From positions 24,738 through 88,737 of the forward strand of contig DHSM01000016.1 in NCBI GenBank assembly GCA_002408465.1: a stretch of DNA of 64,000 nt, written 5' to 3'. This document shows positions 48,981 through 58,252 of the stretch, piece by piece; position 1 is the first letter of the stretch, and each line of letters begins with the position of its first letter. Made by a program: the position numbers and the translations under genes. Source of the DNA: Firmicutes bacterium UBA5286. GTDB lineage: Bacteria; Bacillota; Proteinivoracia; UBA4975. The notes below the pieces were generated by a model that had not been told where the DNA came from, searched no databases, and saw nothing but the letters and a program-made list of their open reading frames with translations.

Positions 48981-50117
48981 ATGAAAAAATTAGTTGTTAT
49001 TTTATTGGCACTGGCTTTAGTACTGCCTTTGGCCGCATGCAACAAAACACCGGGTCCCGATACCGAGGATCCAGGCAAAGATCCAGAAAAAGAAACATAT
49101 GAACTTGCCTTAATTACAGACATTGGCACCATCGATGACAAATCTTTTAACCAGGGTGCGTGGGAAGGCCTGAAAAAGTATGCGGAAGAAAAGAAAATAA
49201 CCCATAAGTACTACAAGCCCGCAGAAAAGACCACCGCTGCATACTTGGATGCCATCGACCTAGCTGTCGAGGGCGGAGCAAAACTGATTGTCTGTCCCGG
49301 CTTCTTATTTGAACCTGCTGTGTATGAAGCTCAAGATCTCTATCCCGAAATTAAATTCATCCTTTTAGATGGAGATCCCAACGATGGGGACTGGGATAAA
49401 GGTTTCCCAACTTACAAACGGCAGAGCAATGTCTACTCAGTCTTCTATGCAGAAGAGCAGGCCGGCTTCCTGGCTGGTTATGCAGCTGTAAAAGACGGCT
49501 ACACCAAACTGGGCTTTATGGGCGGCATGGCCGTTCCCCCAGTTATCCGCTTTGGCTATGGCTTTGTCCAGGGCGCCGAATTCGCCGGCAAGGAACTGGG
49601 AATCGAAGCAATTGAAGTTATGTATCACTATACCGGCAAATTTGAAGCAACTCCCGAAGCTCAGGCAATGGCTGCCGGCTGGTATGAAGCCGGCACCGAA
49701 GTCATCTTTGCCTGCGGCGGCGCAGTAGGCAACTCTGTAATGGCGGCTGCTGAAACAGCAGGCAAGGCTGTTATTGGTGTCGACGTCGACCAGTCTGCAG
49801 AATCCGACACTGTTATTACCTCTTCCATGAAACAGCTTTCAGTTTCCGTCTACGATGGAATTAAAGCCTTCTACGCCGGCAGCTTCCCCGGCGGCAAAAG
49901 CATAGTCCTTGACGCTAAGGTACTGGGCGTTGGACTGCCTATGGCAAGCTCAAAGTTTGAGACCTTTACCCAGGCCGACTACGATGCAATCTTCCAGGAA
50001 TTAGTTGACGGCAATATTGAAATCCTCAAGGATACCAAAAAAGTCGACGATACTGATACCCCCGTGAAAATTACCGATATCCCACTCGAATTAACTACTG
50101 TAACATTTGTTGAGTAA
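48981..50117 (+). CDS. BMP-family nucleoside-binding lipoprotein
   Basis: The 378-residue protein has a lipoprotein signal with LAAC (Cys20) and the Bmp/Med/PnrA fold: ALITDIGTIDDKSFNQGAWEGLKKY, VCPGFLFEPAV, FLAGYAAVKDG and VIGVDVDQS. PnrA-type proteins bind purine nucleosides for import. AAGGAGGGTG precedes the ATG. A terminator separates it from the ATPase gene, allowing higher expression of the binding protein. Confidence 0.93.
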   Translation: MKKLVVILLALALVLPLAACNKTPGPDTEDPGKDPEKETYELALITDIGTIDDKSFNQGAWEGLKKYAEEKKITHKYYKPAEKTTAAYLDAIDLAVEGGAKLIVCPGFLFEPAVYEAQDLYPEIKFILLDGDPNDGDWDKGFPTYKRQSNVYSVFYAEEQAGFLAGYAAVKDGYTKLGFMGGMAVPPVIRFGYGFVQGAEFAGKELGIEAIEVMYHYTGKFEATPEAQAMAAGWYEAGTEVIFACGGAVGNSVMAAAETAGKAVIGVDVDQSAESDTVITSSMKQLSVSVYDGIKAFYAGSFPGGKSIVLDAKVLGVGLPMASSKFETFTQADYDAIFQELVDGNIEILKDTKKVDDTDTPVKITDIPLELTTVTFVE

Positions 50118-50129
50118 GTCTAACCCCTG

Positions 50130-50164
50130 TAAGCAGCATCACTTCTTGTGATGCTGCTTATTTA
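50130..50164 (+). terminator. Terminator after the BMP gene
   Basis: The 12-bp stem AAGCAGCATCAC/GTGATGCTGCTT has a 5-nt loop and is followed by ATTTAG. The T-run is short, so read-through into the transporter genes is likely. Confidence 0.75.
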
Positions 50165-50241
50165 GTTTGATGATTATCTTGGTTCATGGTATCATCAAAT
50201 TATATATTCATTACTGCGTTCTATTAGTCAGGAGGGAGCCC

Positions 50242-51786
50242 ATGGATTATATCATTGAAATGTTGGGCATCACCAAAGAGTTCCCAGGCATAGTCGCCAA
50301 CAACGAGGTAACATTGAAGGTAAAAAAAGGCGAAATCCATGCCCTGCTTGGGGAGAATGGCGCCGGCAAATCCACGCTGATGAACGTGCTCTTTGGTTTG
50401 TACCAACCGGAGAAGGGTGTAATAAAAATCCGGGGAAAAGAAGTCAATATCTTCGGACCCCGGGAGGCCAATGCCTTAGGAATTGGCATGGTCCACCAGC
50501 ATTTTATGTTAGTTGACAGTTTTACCGTCCTCCAGAACATTGTCTTAGGCATGGAGACAGTGGCAGGAGGGCTGCTGCGAATGGAGGAGGCCAGGAAAAA
50601 GGTCATGGCCCTCAGCGAACAATACGGCCTCAAGGTGGATCCAAGTGCTTTGGTTTCTGATATTTCCGTAGGCATGCAGCAGCGGGTGGAAATTTTGAAG
50701 ATGCTGTACCGGGAAAATGAGATTCTCATTTTTGACGAACCGACGGCGGTGCTTACACCCCAGGAAATTGACGAGCTCATGCATACCATGCGCGGCTTGG
50801 CCGCTGAAGGAAAATCCATTATTTTTATCACTCATAAACTCAACGAGATTAAAGCAGTCGCCGACCGCTGCACCGTCTTGCGCCGGGGAAAATTCATTGG
50901 GGTGGTGGATGTTGCATCCACTTCCAAGGAGACCCTTTCGGAAATGATGGTGGGGCGCAAGGTCAATCTGGAAATTGATCTGCAGCCCCTGACTCCCGGC
51001 GAGCCTGTCTTGCAGGTGGACAAGTTGTTTGTCAAATCCCGGCGGCAAGGGCAAGACAAAGATGTGGTCAAAAATGTCAGTTTCTCGGTGCGTAAAGGAG
51101 AGATAGTGTGCATTGCCGGCATTGATGGCAACGGCCAGACGGAATTGGTCCATGCGCTTACGGGCCTGACAATGCCCGACAGCGGCCTCCTCACCCTTAA
51201 CGGCGAGGACATTACCAGGCAATCGGTCCGCTTCAGAAATACCCACGGCATCGCCCATATTCCGGAGGACCGACATAAGCACGGGCTGGTCTTGGACTAC
51301 ACCTTAGGTGAGAATTTAGTGCTCCAGGGGTACTTTACGCCGGAATTTCAAAACAATGGTTTCTTGCGCCGGAAAAAAATTATTAACTATGCAGACAAAC
51401 TCATAGATAAATACGACATCCGCAGCGGTCAGGGCGCCCTGACACCCGCTCGCAGCATGTCCGGGGGCAATCAGCAAAAGGCCATTGTCGCCCGGGAGAT
51501 CGACAGGAATCCAGATTTGCTGGTAGCCGTCCAGCCTACCCGGGGGCTGGATGTAGGGGCCATTGAGTATATTCACCATAAGCTGGTAGAACAGCGGGAT
51601 GCAGGCAAAGCAGTGCTCCTAATATCTCTGGAGCTGGACGAGGTTATGAATCTCAGCGACCGCATCCTCGTTATCTATGAAGGCTCAATAGTGGCCGACC
51701 TCAATCCCAAGGAAATTACCGTCCAGGAGCTGGGCCTATATATGGCAGGCTCTGCACCAGGGGCAGTTGGGAGGGATGTTCAATGA
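50242..51786 (+). CDS. Nucleoside ABC transporter ATP-binding protein (NupO-like)
   Basis: The 514-residue protein has two ATPase halves. The first has GENGAGKST, VGMQQRVEI and FDEPTAVL; the second has a degenerate Walker A (GIDGNGQTE), MSGGNQQKAIVARE and QPTRGLD. This is the sugar/nucleoside-type tandem ATPase that pairs with two short permeases. The ATG at 50242 follows AGGAGGGAG. It overlaps the first permease start by 4 bp. Confidence 0.93.
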   Translation: MDYIIEMLGITKEFPGIVANNEVTLKVKKGEIHALLGENGAGKSTLMNVLFGLYQPEKGVIKIRGKEVNIFGPREANALGIGMVHQHFMLVDSFTVLQNIVLGMETVAGGLLRMEEARKKVMALSEQYGLKVDPSALVSDISVGMQQRVEILKMLYRENEILIFDEPTAVLTPQEIDELMHTMRGLAAEGKSIIFITHKLNEIKAVADRCTVLRRGKFIGVVDVASTSKETLSEMMVGRKVNLEIDLQPLTPGEPVLQVDKLFVKSRRQGQDKDVVKNVSFSVRKGEIVCIAGIDGNGQTELVHALTGLTMPDSGLLTLNGEDITRQSVRFRNTHGIAHIPEDRHKHGLVLDYTLGENLVLQGYFTPEFQNNGFLRRKKIINYADKLIDKYDIRSGQGALTPARSMSGGNQQKAIVAREIDRNPDLLVAVQPTRGLDVGAIEYIHHKLVEQRDAGKAVLLISLELDEVMNLSDRILVIYEGSIVADLNPKEITVQELGLYMAGSAPGAVGRDVQ

Positions 51787-52865
51787 AACTGACTGACAGA
51801 ATTAAGAATATGAATTTCAGCTTTCTCTCCTCGGTTATCGCCATTATCATTGGTTTACTCTTCGGCTTGGTCATTCTCTTAATCAGCAATCCTGCCCAGG
51901 CAATGGGCGGTTTTTCCACTATTCTGACAGGGGCCTTTCGGGATATGCGCAGCATCGGCCGCGTAATGTATTTCGCTACTCCCATTATCCTCACTGGTCT
52001 CTCGGTGGGCTTTGCTTTTAAGACCGGACTCTTTAATATCGGGGCCTCAGGCCAGTTTATCCTTGGCGCATTTGGTGCAGTAATTGTCGGCATCAAGCTT
52101 CCCCAGCTAGGCAGCGTTCATTGGGTAGTGGCCCTGCTGGCGGCGGCAATTCTTGGCGGCTTATGGGCGCTGCTGCCTGGGATCCTCAAGGCCTACGCTA
52201 ATGTCCATGAGGTCATCTCTTCAATTATGATGAATTATATCGGCATGTACCTGGTTAATTATCTTGTCCTCAATACGGTGTATGACAGGCTTCGCAACCA
52301 GTCCATGGGAGTGGCCAAGTCTGCTGTTATCCCCAAGATGGGTCTGGATAAGATCTTTCCCCGTTCCAATGTCAACGCCGGCTTTTTCATTGCCATTCTC
52401 GCTGTAATTGTCATTTATATCATCCTCAATCGGACCTCCTTCGGCTTCGAATTAAAGGCGGTAGGCTATAACAGGGACGCCAGTAAGTACGCCGGCATCA
52501 ATGAAAAGCGCAGCATCATTCTTTCAATGGTTATTGCCGGAGCCCTGGCAGGATTGGGCGGCGGGTTGCTGTACTTGGCGGGAACGGGCAAGTATATAGA
52601 AGTTGTCGATATCCTGGCTGCAGAAGGGTTTACTGGCATTTCCGTGGCCCTGCTGGGCTTGTCCAATCCAATTGGCATTTTGTTCGCAGGACTGTTTATC
52701 GGGTATATTACCGTGGGCGGGGATTATATGCAGCTCTATGACTTTGCCCCCGAAATCATCGACATTATTGTTGCCTCAATCATCTACTTCAGCGCTTTTT
52801 CTTTGATAGTCAAGAATGTTATCGACCGCCGACGGATGAAACTGGGGGGAGGCAAGGTTCAGTGA
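51783..52865 (+). CDS. Nucleoside ABC transporter permease (NupP-like)
   Basis: The 360-residue membrane protein has about nine hydrophobic segments and the BPD_transp_2 motif GLSVGFAFKTGLFNIGASGQ, with ALAGLGGGLLYLAG near the C-terminus. It overlaps the ATPase gene by 4 bp and the second permease by 4 bp, so all three membrane-complex genes are coupled. Confidence 0.93.
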   Translation: MKLTDRIKNMNFSFLSSVIAIIIGLLFGLVILLISNPAQAMGGFSTILTGAFRDMRSIGRVMYFATPIILTGLSVGFAFKTGLFNIGASGQFILGAFGAVIVGIKLPQLGSVHWVVALLAAAILGGLWALLPGILKAYANVHEVISSIMMNYIGMYLVNYLVLNTVYDRLRNQSMGVAKSAVIPKMGLDKIFPRSNVNAGFFIAILAVIVIYIILNRTSFGFELKAVGYNRDASKYAGINEKRSIILSMVIAGALAGLGGGLLYLAGTGKYIEVVDILAAEGFTGISVALLGLSNPIGILFAGLFIGYITVGGDYMQLYDFAPEIIDIIVASIIYFSAFSLIVKNVIDRRRMKLGGGKVQ

Positions 52866-53815
52866 ATACTATCTTCTTTCTCTTGCGGCAGACTCTGACT
52901 TTTTCAATTCCGCTGTTGGTCGTAGCCCTGGGAGGCATGTTTTCTGAGCGCAGCGGCGTGGTCAACATTGCCCTGGAAGGGATAATGGTCTTTGGCGCCT
53001 TTACCAGCATCTTGTTCATCAATATCGTCCAAGACACCATGTCAGGGCAGCTCCTTTTGTTGTTGGCCATTCTCATTGCCGGCCTGGCAGGGATACTGAT
53101 TTCATTGCTCCATGCCTATGCCTCTATTAACATGAAGGCCAATCAGGTCATCAGCGGCACTGCCATCAATTTGTTGACGCCGGCGGTGGCAGTCTATGTC
53201 GCCCGTATGATTCAAAATGTCCAGCAGATTAACTTTAATAATACATTCCGCATTCCCCATGTGCCGGTACTGGGGAAAATACCCGGCTTAGGAGACGTGT
53301 TATTTAAGGATGCTTATATTACAACCTACCTGGGAATAGCCATCCTGATTGTATCAGCTATTGTCTTGTATAAAACCAAGTTTGGCTTGCGCTTGCGGGC
53401 TTGCGGCGAACATCCCCATGCGGCTGATTCGGTGGGGATCAATGTCTACAAAATACGCTATGCCGGTGTTATGCTCTCCGGAATGCTTGGGGGCATTGGC
53501 GGTTTGATCTTTGTCATTCCCACCTCCACCAATTTTAACGCTACCGTGGCTGGATATGGCTTCCTGGCCCTGGCTGTGCTGATCTTCGGCCAGTGGAAAC
53601 CCATGCGCATATTCTTTGCCTCTCTTTTCTTCGGCCTGATGAAGACCATCGCCGCCACCTATTCCAGCATTCCCTTTTTGTTAAACCTGGGAGTGCCAAA
53701 TACCATCTTTAAGATGACACCCTTTGTGGCCACCTTGATTGTCCTGGCCTTCACCTCGAAAAAATCCCAGGCGCCAAAGGCCTCAGGGGTTCCGTACGAC
53801 AAGAGCATCCACTAA
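52862..53815 (+). CDS. Nucleoside ABC transporter permease (NupQ-like)
   Basis: The 317-residue protein has eight or so membrane segments and the motif GGMFSERSGVVNIALEG near the N-terminus; the motif RACGEHPHAADSVGIN lies in the cytoplasmic loop that contacts the ATPase. GTG start inside the previous stop. It completes the importer with the BMP-type binding protein. Confidence 0.93.
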   Translation: MNTIFFLLRQTLTFSIPLLVVALGGMFSERSGVVNIALEGIMVFGAFTSILFINIVQDTMSGQLLLLLAILIAGLAGILISLLHAYASINMKANQVISGTAINLLTPAVAVYVARMIQNVQQINFNNTFRIPHVPVLGKIPGLGDVLFKDAYITTYLGIAILIVSAIVLYKTKFGLRLRACGEHPHAADSVGINVYKIRYAGVMLSGMLGGIGGLIFVIPTSTNFNATVAGYGFLALAVLIFGQWKPMRIFFASLFFGLMKTIAATYSSIPFLLNLGVPNTIFKMTPFVATLIVLAFTSKKSQAPKASGVPYDKSIH

Positions 53816-53910
53816 GGGGACGGACCTTTTTGCCGCAGATTCGACATTGGAACGGACCCTTATGCTGCAAAGATTATTGATGGGACAATTGGGGGCGCCC
53901 CGGTTGTCCC
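53816..53910. repeat. Imperfect direct repeat and GC hairpin between nucleoside importer and aminopeptidase
   Basis: 53816-53848 and 53849-53880 are related (GGACGGACC/GAACGGACC, then T-rich, GC(C/T)GCA, GATT, ATTG). GGGACAA (53882-53888) pairs with TTGTCCC (53904-53910) around GGGGGCGCCCC. The GGGACAA and GGACGGA words recur in the inverted repeat at 55144-55192. Confidence 0.55.
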
Positions 53911-54015
53911 TGTCTTTTAGGAAAAAGCGATTGCGCGGGTTTTCGGGCAGGATTTTTCCCGCCATTGTCAAACAATAGATAAGTCAAGATATCACCAAAC
54001 AAGGAGTGGATAAAT

Positions 54016-55125
54016 ATGTATGATCCCCGTATTGAAAAATTGGCAAAACTGCTGATTCACTACTCCCTGGGAATAAAAAAGGGTCAGACCCTGATAATCC
54101 AAAGTACAATGCAGGCCCAACCTTTGCTGGAGGCTGCCTATAAGGAAGCAATCCTTGCTGGCGCCCATGTCACTAACTTATTAAGCCTTCCCAATGCCCA
54201 GGAGATTTTCTTTAAAACCGCCAGCGATGAGCAGCTGGAATATGTCAGTCCCCTGAATGTATTTATCAATGAAAATATTGATGCCAGACTGCATATCATG
54301 GCAGGTTACAATACCAAAGCCCTTTCTGGCGTTGATCCCCAGCGGATTTCAGCGAATCGGAGGGCAGGGGCCAAGCTCCAAACTCGCTTTATGGAGCGGG
54401 CTGCAGACGGCGAATTGCACTGGACTCTGACGGCATATCCTACTAATGCTGCTGCTCAGGATGCCAATATGTCCCTGGCGGAATACGCTGATTTTGTCTT
54501 TGGCGCCGGTCTGATGAATGATGATGACCCTGTAGCCCGGTGGCGGGAAATCGATGCCCAGCAGGAAAAAATATGTCAGTTCCTGAATACCCGCGCCCAG
54601 CTGCGGATTGTCTCTAAAGATACCGACATCAGCATGAGCATCGCCGGACGCAAGTGGATTAATTGCAGCGGTCACGAAAACTTCCCCGACGGAGAGGTGT
54701 TTACCGGGCCAGTGGAAGACAGCGTTAACGGCCACATCCGCTTTAGCTTCCCCGGCATTTATGCCGGCAAGGAGATTGAGGACATCCGCTTGGAATTTAA
54801 GGATGGCAAGGTGGTCAAAGCAACAGCGGCCAAAGGCGAAGAGCTGCTACAGGCCCTGCTGGAAACTGATGCCGGCGCAAGGTTCGTTGGCGAAGTGGCT
54901 GTGGGCACAAACTTTGGCATTCAGAAATTTACCCGCAACATGCTCTTTGATGAAAAGATTGGCGGCACTGTTCACCTGGCAATTGGCGCCTCCTATCCCG
55001 AGAGCGGCGGAAAAAATGAATCTGGTATCCACTGGGATATGCTCTGTGATATGCGGGAGGGCGGCGAAATTTATGCCGATGGCCAGCTGATCTATAAAGA
55101 CGGCAAATTCCTTTTGGATCTGTAG
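54016..55125 (+). CDS. M29-family aminopeptidase
   Basis: The 369-residue metallopeptidase matches thermophilic aminopeptidase AmpS/AmpT: N-terminal IEKLAKLLIHYSLGIKKGQ, ENFPDGEVFTGP, GEVAVGTNFG, MLFDEKIGGTVHLAIG and SGIHWDMLCDMREGG, which together supply the two-metal site. It releases N-terminal amino acids from peptides in the cytoplasm. This fits a peptide-importing organism. AAGGAGTGG precedes the ATG. It is monocistronic, with repeats on both sides. Confidence 0.93.
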   Translation: MYDPRIEKLAKLLIHYSLGIKKGQTLIIQSTMQAQPLLEAAYKEAILAGAHVTNLLSLPNAQEIFFKTASDEQLEYVSPLNVFINENIDARLHIMAGYNTKALSGVDPQRISANRRAGAKLQTRFMERAADGELHWTLTAYPTNAAAQDANMSLAEYADFVFGAGLMNDDDPVARWREIDAQQEKICQFLNTRAQLRIVSKDTDISMSIAGRKWINCSGHENFPDGEVFTGPVEDSVNGHIRFSFPGIYAGKEIEDIRLEFKDGKVVKATAAKGEELLQALLETDAGARFVGEVAVGTNFGIQKFTRNMLFDEKIGGTVHLAIGASYPESGGKNESGIHWDMLCDMREGGEIYADGQLIYKDGKFLLDL

Positions 55126-55143
55126 AAAAAACTGGGACAAAGG

Positions 55144-55192
55144 GGACGGATCTTTTTGTCCCAGAAAAAAACCGGGACAAAAAGATCCGTCC
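55144..55192. repeat. 19-bp perfect inverted repeat
   Basis: GGACGGATCTTTTTGTCCC (55144-55162) and its exact complement (55174-55192) flank an 11-nt A-rich loop. It is followed by an independent terminator, so this hairpin is additional to transcription termination. It is a member of the GGGACAA/GGACGG repeat group. Confidence 0.8.
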
Positions 55193-55196
55193 ACAT

Positions 55197-55222
55197 CGCC
55201 GGCGCTGCCGGCGTTTTTTTTT
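55197..55222. terminator. Terminator between aminopeptidase and PTS gene
   Basis: The stem CGCCGGC/GCCGGCG with a GCT loop is followed by nine T residues on the plus strand, overlapping the end of the convergent PTS gene. Confidence 0.85.
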
Positions 55223-56585
55223 AAATGTTTTGTTTTATGAGCTGGGTCAGCTCATCGGCAATGGTGCCCACCACAACCTGCAGGGCTTCGCCCTTGCCGA
55301 TGACGCCGGCTGCCCCCAGGGCCAGCAAGCGGTCCCGGTCTACCAGGCCAGTATCCCGGACCACCACCCGCAGGCGGGTGAGGCAGCAGTTGATCCGGAT
55401 GAGATTTTCCCCGCCCCCAAGGGCTGCAACCAGGGCTTTGGCGGTTTCTGCGTCTGCCTTAAGGGCAGTGACTTCTTCATCCAGTCTGCCGGGAGTGGGA
55501 AGGCGCAACTTAGTAATCAAAGTGTAAAAAATAAAGTAGTACAGGGCGCCGAACCCTAAGCCCAGAGGTAGCAGGAGCCAGGCCTTGTCGGCCAGGTGCA
55601 GATTGAGGAAATATTCCAGAATGCCTGCTGAGGAGCCGAAGCCGTGGCGAAAGCCAAGAAACTGGCAGAGCCAGAAGGAGGCGCCGGTCAAGAGCACGTG
55701 GAAACCGTAGAGCAGTGGGGCAGTAAAGAGAAAGGCAAATTCCACAGGCTCAGTAATGCCCGTCAAAAAGCTGGTGGCGGCAGCGGCTGCCAGCAGACCC
55801 TTGACTTTGCTGCGGTTTTTGGGTAGCGCTGCCCGATACATCGCCAGACAGGCGGCAGGCAGGGCAAAGAGTTTGATGGGATAGGCGCCAGCCAGGAATT
55901 GGCCGGCGCTGGGATCGCCGGCGAGAAAGCGGAATACTTCTCCCCGGATAACTTCGCCGCCAGCAGAGTATTCCCCCATCACCGCCAGGACAAAAGCGTT
56001 GAGGGCATGATGGAGCCCCAGGGGAAGCAGCAGCCGTTCCAGAGCGCCGTAAATCCCGACCCCCAGGCCGCCCGCGGAAAACACCCACTGGCCCAGGGTG
56101 GCAATGCCCTGTTGCAGGCCTGGCCAGATCAGGCCCAGCCCAATGCCGATGGGGACGCTGACAACACTGGCGATGATAGGCACAAACCGCCGGCCGGCAA
56201 AAAAACTAAAAAAAGGATGAAATTTGACCCGGTGGAAACGGTTGTAGAGCAGGCCTGCGGTGAGGGCGGCGAGGATTCCCCCCAGGATTCCCATGTCCAG
56301 GCTGGTTCCATCCTTGCCTAATGCCGCAATGCCAGTAATTATTACATAGCTGATGGCGCCGGTAAAACCGGCGATGCTGGCATCGTCAGCCAGGCCTATG
56401 GCCAGACCTACGGCAAAAATAAGCCCGATATTGTTGATGAGCAGCTGCCCAGCCGCCGCCAGGGGCACGGCTACAGCAGGGATGGGAATGACATTGCCCA
56501 GAGCCAGCAGCAAAGCTGCGGCTGGCAACACCGCAATGGGGGTCATAGCCGCTGCGCCAAGTTTTTGTATTCTGCCTTTAGCCAC
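55221..56585 (-). CDS. PTS transporter EIICB, glucose/N-acetylglucosamine type
   Basis: The 454-residue protein has an EIIC membrane domain (about 1-355; AMTPIAVLPAAALLLALGN, LGLHHALNAF, GITEPVEFAFLF) and a C-terminal EIIB domain (about 375-454) with the phospho-Cys site NCCLTRLRV. It phosphorylates and imports a hexose such as glucose or GlcNAc. No EIIA domain or gene is present here, so phosphate must come from an EIIA encoded elsewhere. GTG start with GGGAGGTAG upstream. Confidence 0.9.
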   Translation of the reverse strand: MAKGRIQKLGAAAMTPIAVLPAAALLLALGNVIPIPAVAVPLAAAGQLLINNIGLIFAVGLAIGLADDASIAGFTGAISYVIITGIAALGKDGTSLDMGILGGILAALTAGLLYNRFHRVKFHPFFSFFAGRRFVPIIASVVSVPIGIGLGLIWPGLQQGIATLGQWVFSAGGLGVGIYGALERLLLPLGLHHALNAFVLAVMGEYSAGGEVIRGEVFRFLAGDPSAGQFLAGAYPIKLFALPAACLAMYRAALPKNRSKVKGLLAAAAATSFLTGITEPVEFAFLFTAPLLYGFHVLLTGASFWLCQFLGFRHGFGSSAGILEYFLNLHLADKAWLLLPLGLGFGALYYFIFYTLITKLRLPTPGRLDEEVTALKADAETAKALVAALGGGENLIRINCCLTRLRVVVRDTGLVDRDRLLALGAAGVIGKGEALQVVVGTIADELTQLIKQNI

Positions 56586-56730
56586 TATTTTCTACCTCCC
56601 TGTTTTGGGATTATATTTGTCTTATTGTATCTTTACGGTCAATATTCCTGCTTGAGAAACTTTATGTTTTTATCAGTTGCAATGCCAAGCCCTCTTAGGT
56701 TAGGATAGAGGCAGAGACAGGAGGTAGATT

Positions 56731-57870
56731 ATGGATAAGCACGCACAAAAATTAAGTCGATATTTGCAGATGGTTATGCTCCGTCTCAGTGACAGCGATA
56801 TTCTTCAGCGGGTGGAAGTTGAGACTCCCAAGGACGTAGAGGTTTTCAAAGTTGAAGCCGCTCAGCCGAATATGCTGCGCTCAGAAGGTGGGAGGCAGCT
56901 GCCTTTGGTAGAACTGCCCCGCTGCCTGGAAGAGATAATGCAGGCTGCGGAAAAGGGAAGCATTCGCTTTGTGGAGCGGGGGACTCTGGTGACCTTGGCG
57001 GTGCTGCCTAATGACGTGAAATTGAGCATGAGCACTTTGGCCTCTCCCGTCCACCAGCAGCCGGTGGAAACCGGCACCCGTCAGCAGTTTATCAAGGTCC
57101 AGGAGGCCCTGGAACTTTTACAGGCCCTGGAAATTGCCTCCCCTGAAGGCAAGGTGCGGGCCGACCGGCGCCGAAAATACTACCAGGTAGACCGGTTTGT
57201 CGAGCTGGTGGATGAGGTGCTGGAGCAGTGGAATGAGCAGCGGCCCTTGACTATCCTGGACTGCGGCTGCGGCAAGTCTTATCTTTCCTTTGTCCTCAAT
57301 TACTGGCTTACGGAAAAGCGTCGCATCTCCTGCCGGGTGATTGGCATCGACGCCAATGCAGCAGTGATTTCAGCCTCCAAGGCAATTCAGCAGCGCCTTA
57401 ACTATCGGAATATGGAGTTTCACAGGGGCAGCATTCTCGAGTACCGACCTTCGGGTCCGGTGGATATGGTTCTCAGTCTGCATGCCTGCGACACTGCCAC
57501 CGATGAGGCTTTGGCCCTAGGAATTCATCTGGGCAGCAAGTACATAATCTCGGTGCCCTGCTGTCAGGCGGCTTTGCGGGAGCGCATAGACTATTCTCCT
57601 TGGCAGGAAGTAGTCAAACACAGCATCTTTCGCAACCGGCTGTCAGATGTGCTCACCGACGGCTTGCGGACGGCAGCCCTGGAGGCCCAGGGCTACAAGG
57701 TGTCGGTGGTGGAGTATGTATCCCCCTTGGACACGCCGAAAAACATTATGCTGCGGGCGGTAAAAACCGGGCAAGCCGGGGACGCTGCTGCCTACAGGAA
57801 ATTGCAGAATTTGGTACAAGGGATCTTGCCCCTGGAAAGCTTTTTGCAGATCTTGCACAAAATGCCCTGA
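56731..57870 (+). CDS. SAM-dependent methyltransferase, Methyltransf_32/METTL25-like
   Basis: The 379-residue protein has an N-terminal domain of about 170 residues and a Rossmann methyltransferase domain with motif I ILDCGCGKSYLSFVL (about 194-208) and the family motif SLHACDTATDEAL (about 249-261). This is the Methyltransf_32 type, found in GSTCD and METTL25-like proteins; bacterial members may act on RNA or protein, but this is not settled. GACAGGAGG precedes the ATG. A zinc-ribbon protein gene follows 40 bp later. Confidence 0.8.
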   Translation: MDKHAQKLSRYLQMVMLRLSDSDILQRVEVETPKDVEVFKVEAAQPNMLRSEGGRQLPLVELPRCLEEIMQAAEKGSIRFVERGTLVTLAVLPNDVKLSMSTLASPVHQQPVETGTRQQFIKVQEALELLQALEIASPEGKVRADRRRKYYQVDRFVELVDEVLEQWNEQRPLTILDCGCGKSYLSFVLNYWLTEKRRISCRVIGIDANAAVISASKAIQQRLNYRNMEFHRGSILEYRPSGPVDMVLSLHACDTATDEALALGIHLGSKYIISVPCCQAALRERIDYSPWQEVVKHSIFRNRLSDVLTDGLRTAALEAQGYKVSVVEYVSPLDTPKNIMLRAVKTGQAGDAAAYRKLQNLVQGILPLESFLQILHKMP

Positions 57871-57910
57871 CCCAGGGCAAACTAAGCAAAACAGGTGTGG
57901 AGGAAGCGCT

Positions 57911-58144
57911 GTGGAAGCATGCCCAATTTGCAATGGCCTTCAGAATGTCAGCAAGCTTTGTCCCTATTGTGGAGGAGAAATGGAGGAAAGGGGCGCCCTG
58001 CAGGATTTTATCGATGACTACAGTCCCTACCTGAGCAGAGAATTGGCAGCAAACCTGACCGAGAGCAGGGACTGTGTACACCTGTACTCTTGCCCTGTCT
58101 GTGATAAGGATGTCAGGATTGCAACGCCGCTGTGGAATATCTGA
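57911..58144 (+). CDS. Small zinc-ribbon-like protein
   Basis: The 77-residue protein has three CxxC pairs (CPIC at 4-7, CPYC at 17-20, CPVC at about 61-64) and few other features, which suggests one or two structural zinc sites. GTG start with TGTGGAGGAAGCGCT before it. It may be co-transcribed with the methyltransferase upstream. Function is not recognised. Confidence 0.65.
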   Translation: MEACPICNGLQNVSKLCPYCGGEMEERGALQDFIDDYSPYLSRELAANLTESRDCVHLYSCPVCDKDVRIATPLWNI

Positions 58145-58252
58145 CAGTTGCGGCCGGTTTTGGTGAAAGGAAGTACAAGGGGTTTTTCGGAAAATGAAGT
58201 CTGTATACCCGGGACGGATTGCATGCAGTTGTATCCGGGCGGAGGCAAACCT

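Noticed and set aside
53739..53978. 79-residue plus-strand frame at the end of the nucleoside importer
   Set aside because: It overlaps the permease end out of frame and continues into a repeat-rich gap; no SD.
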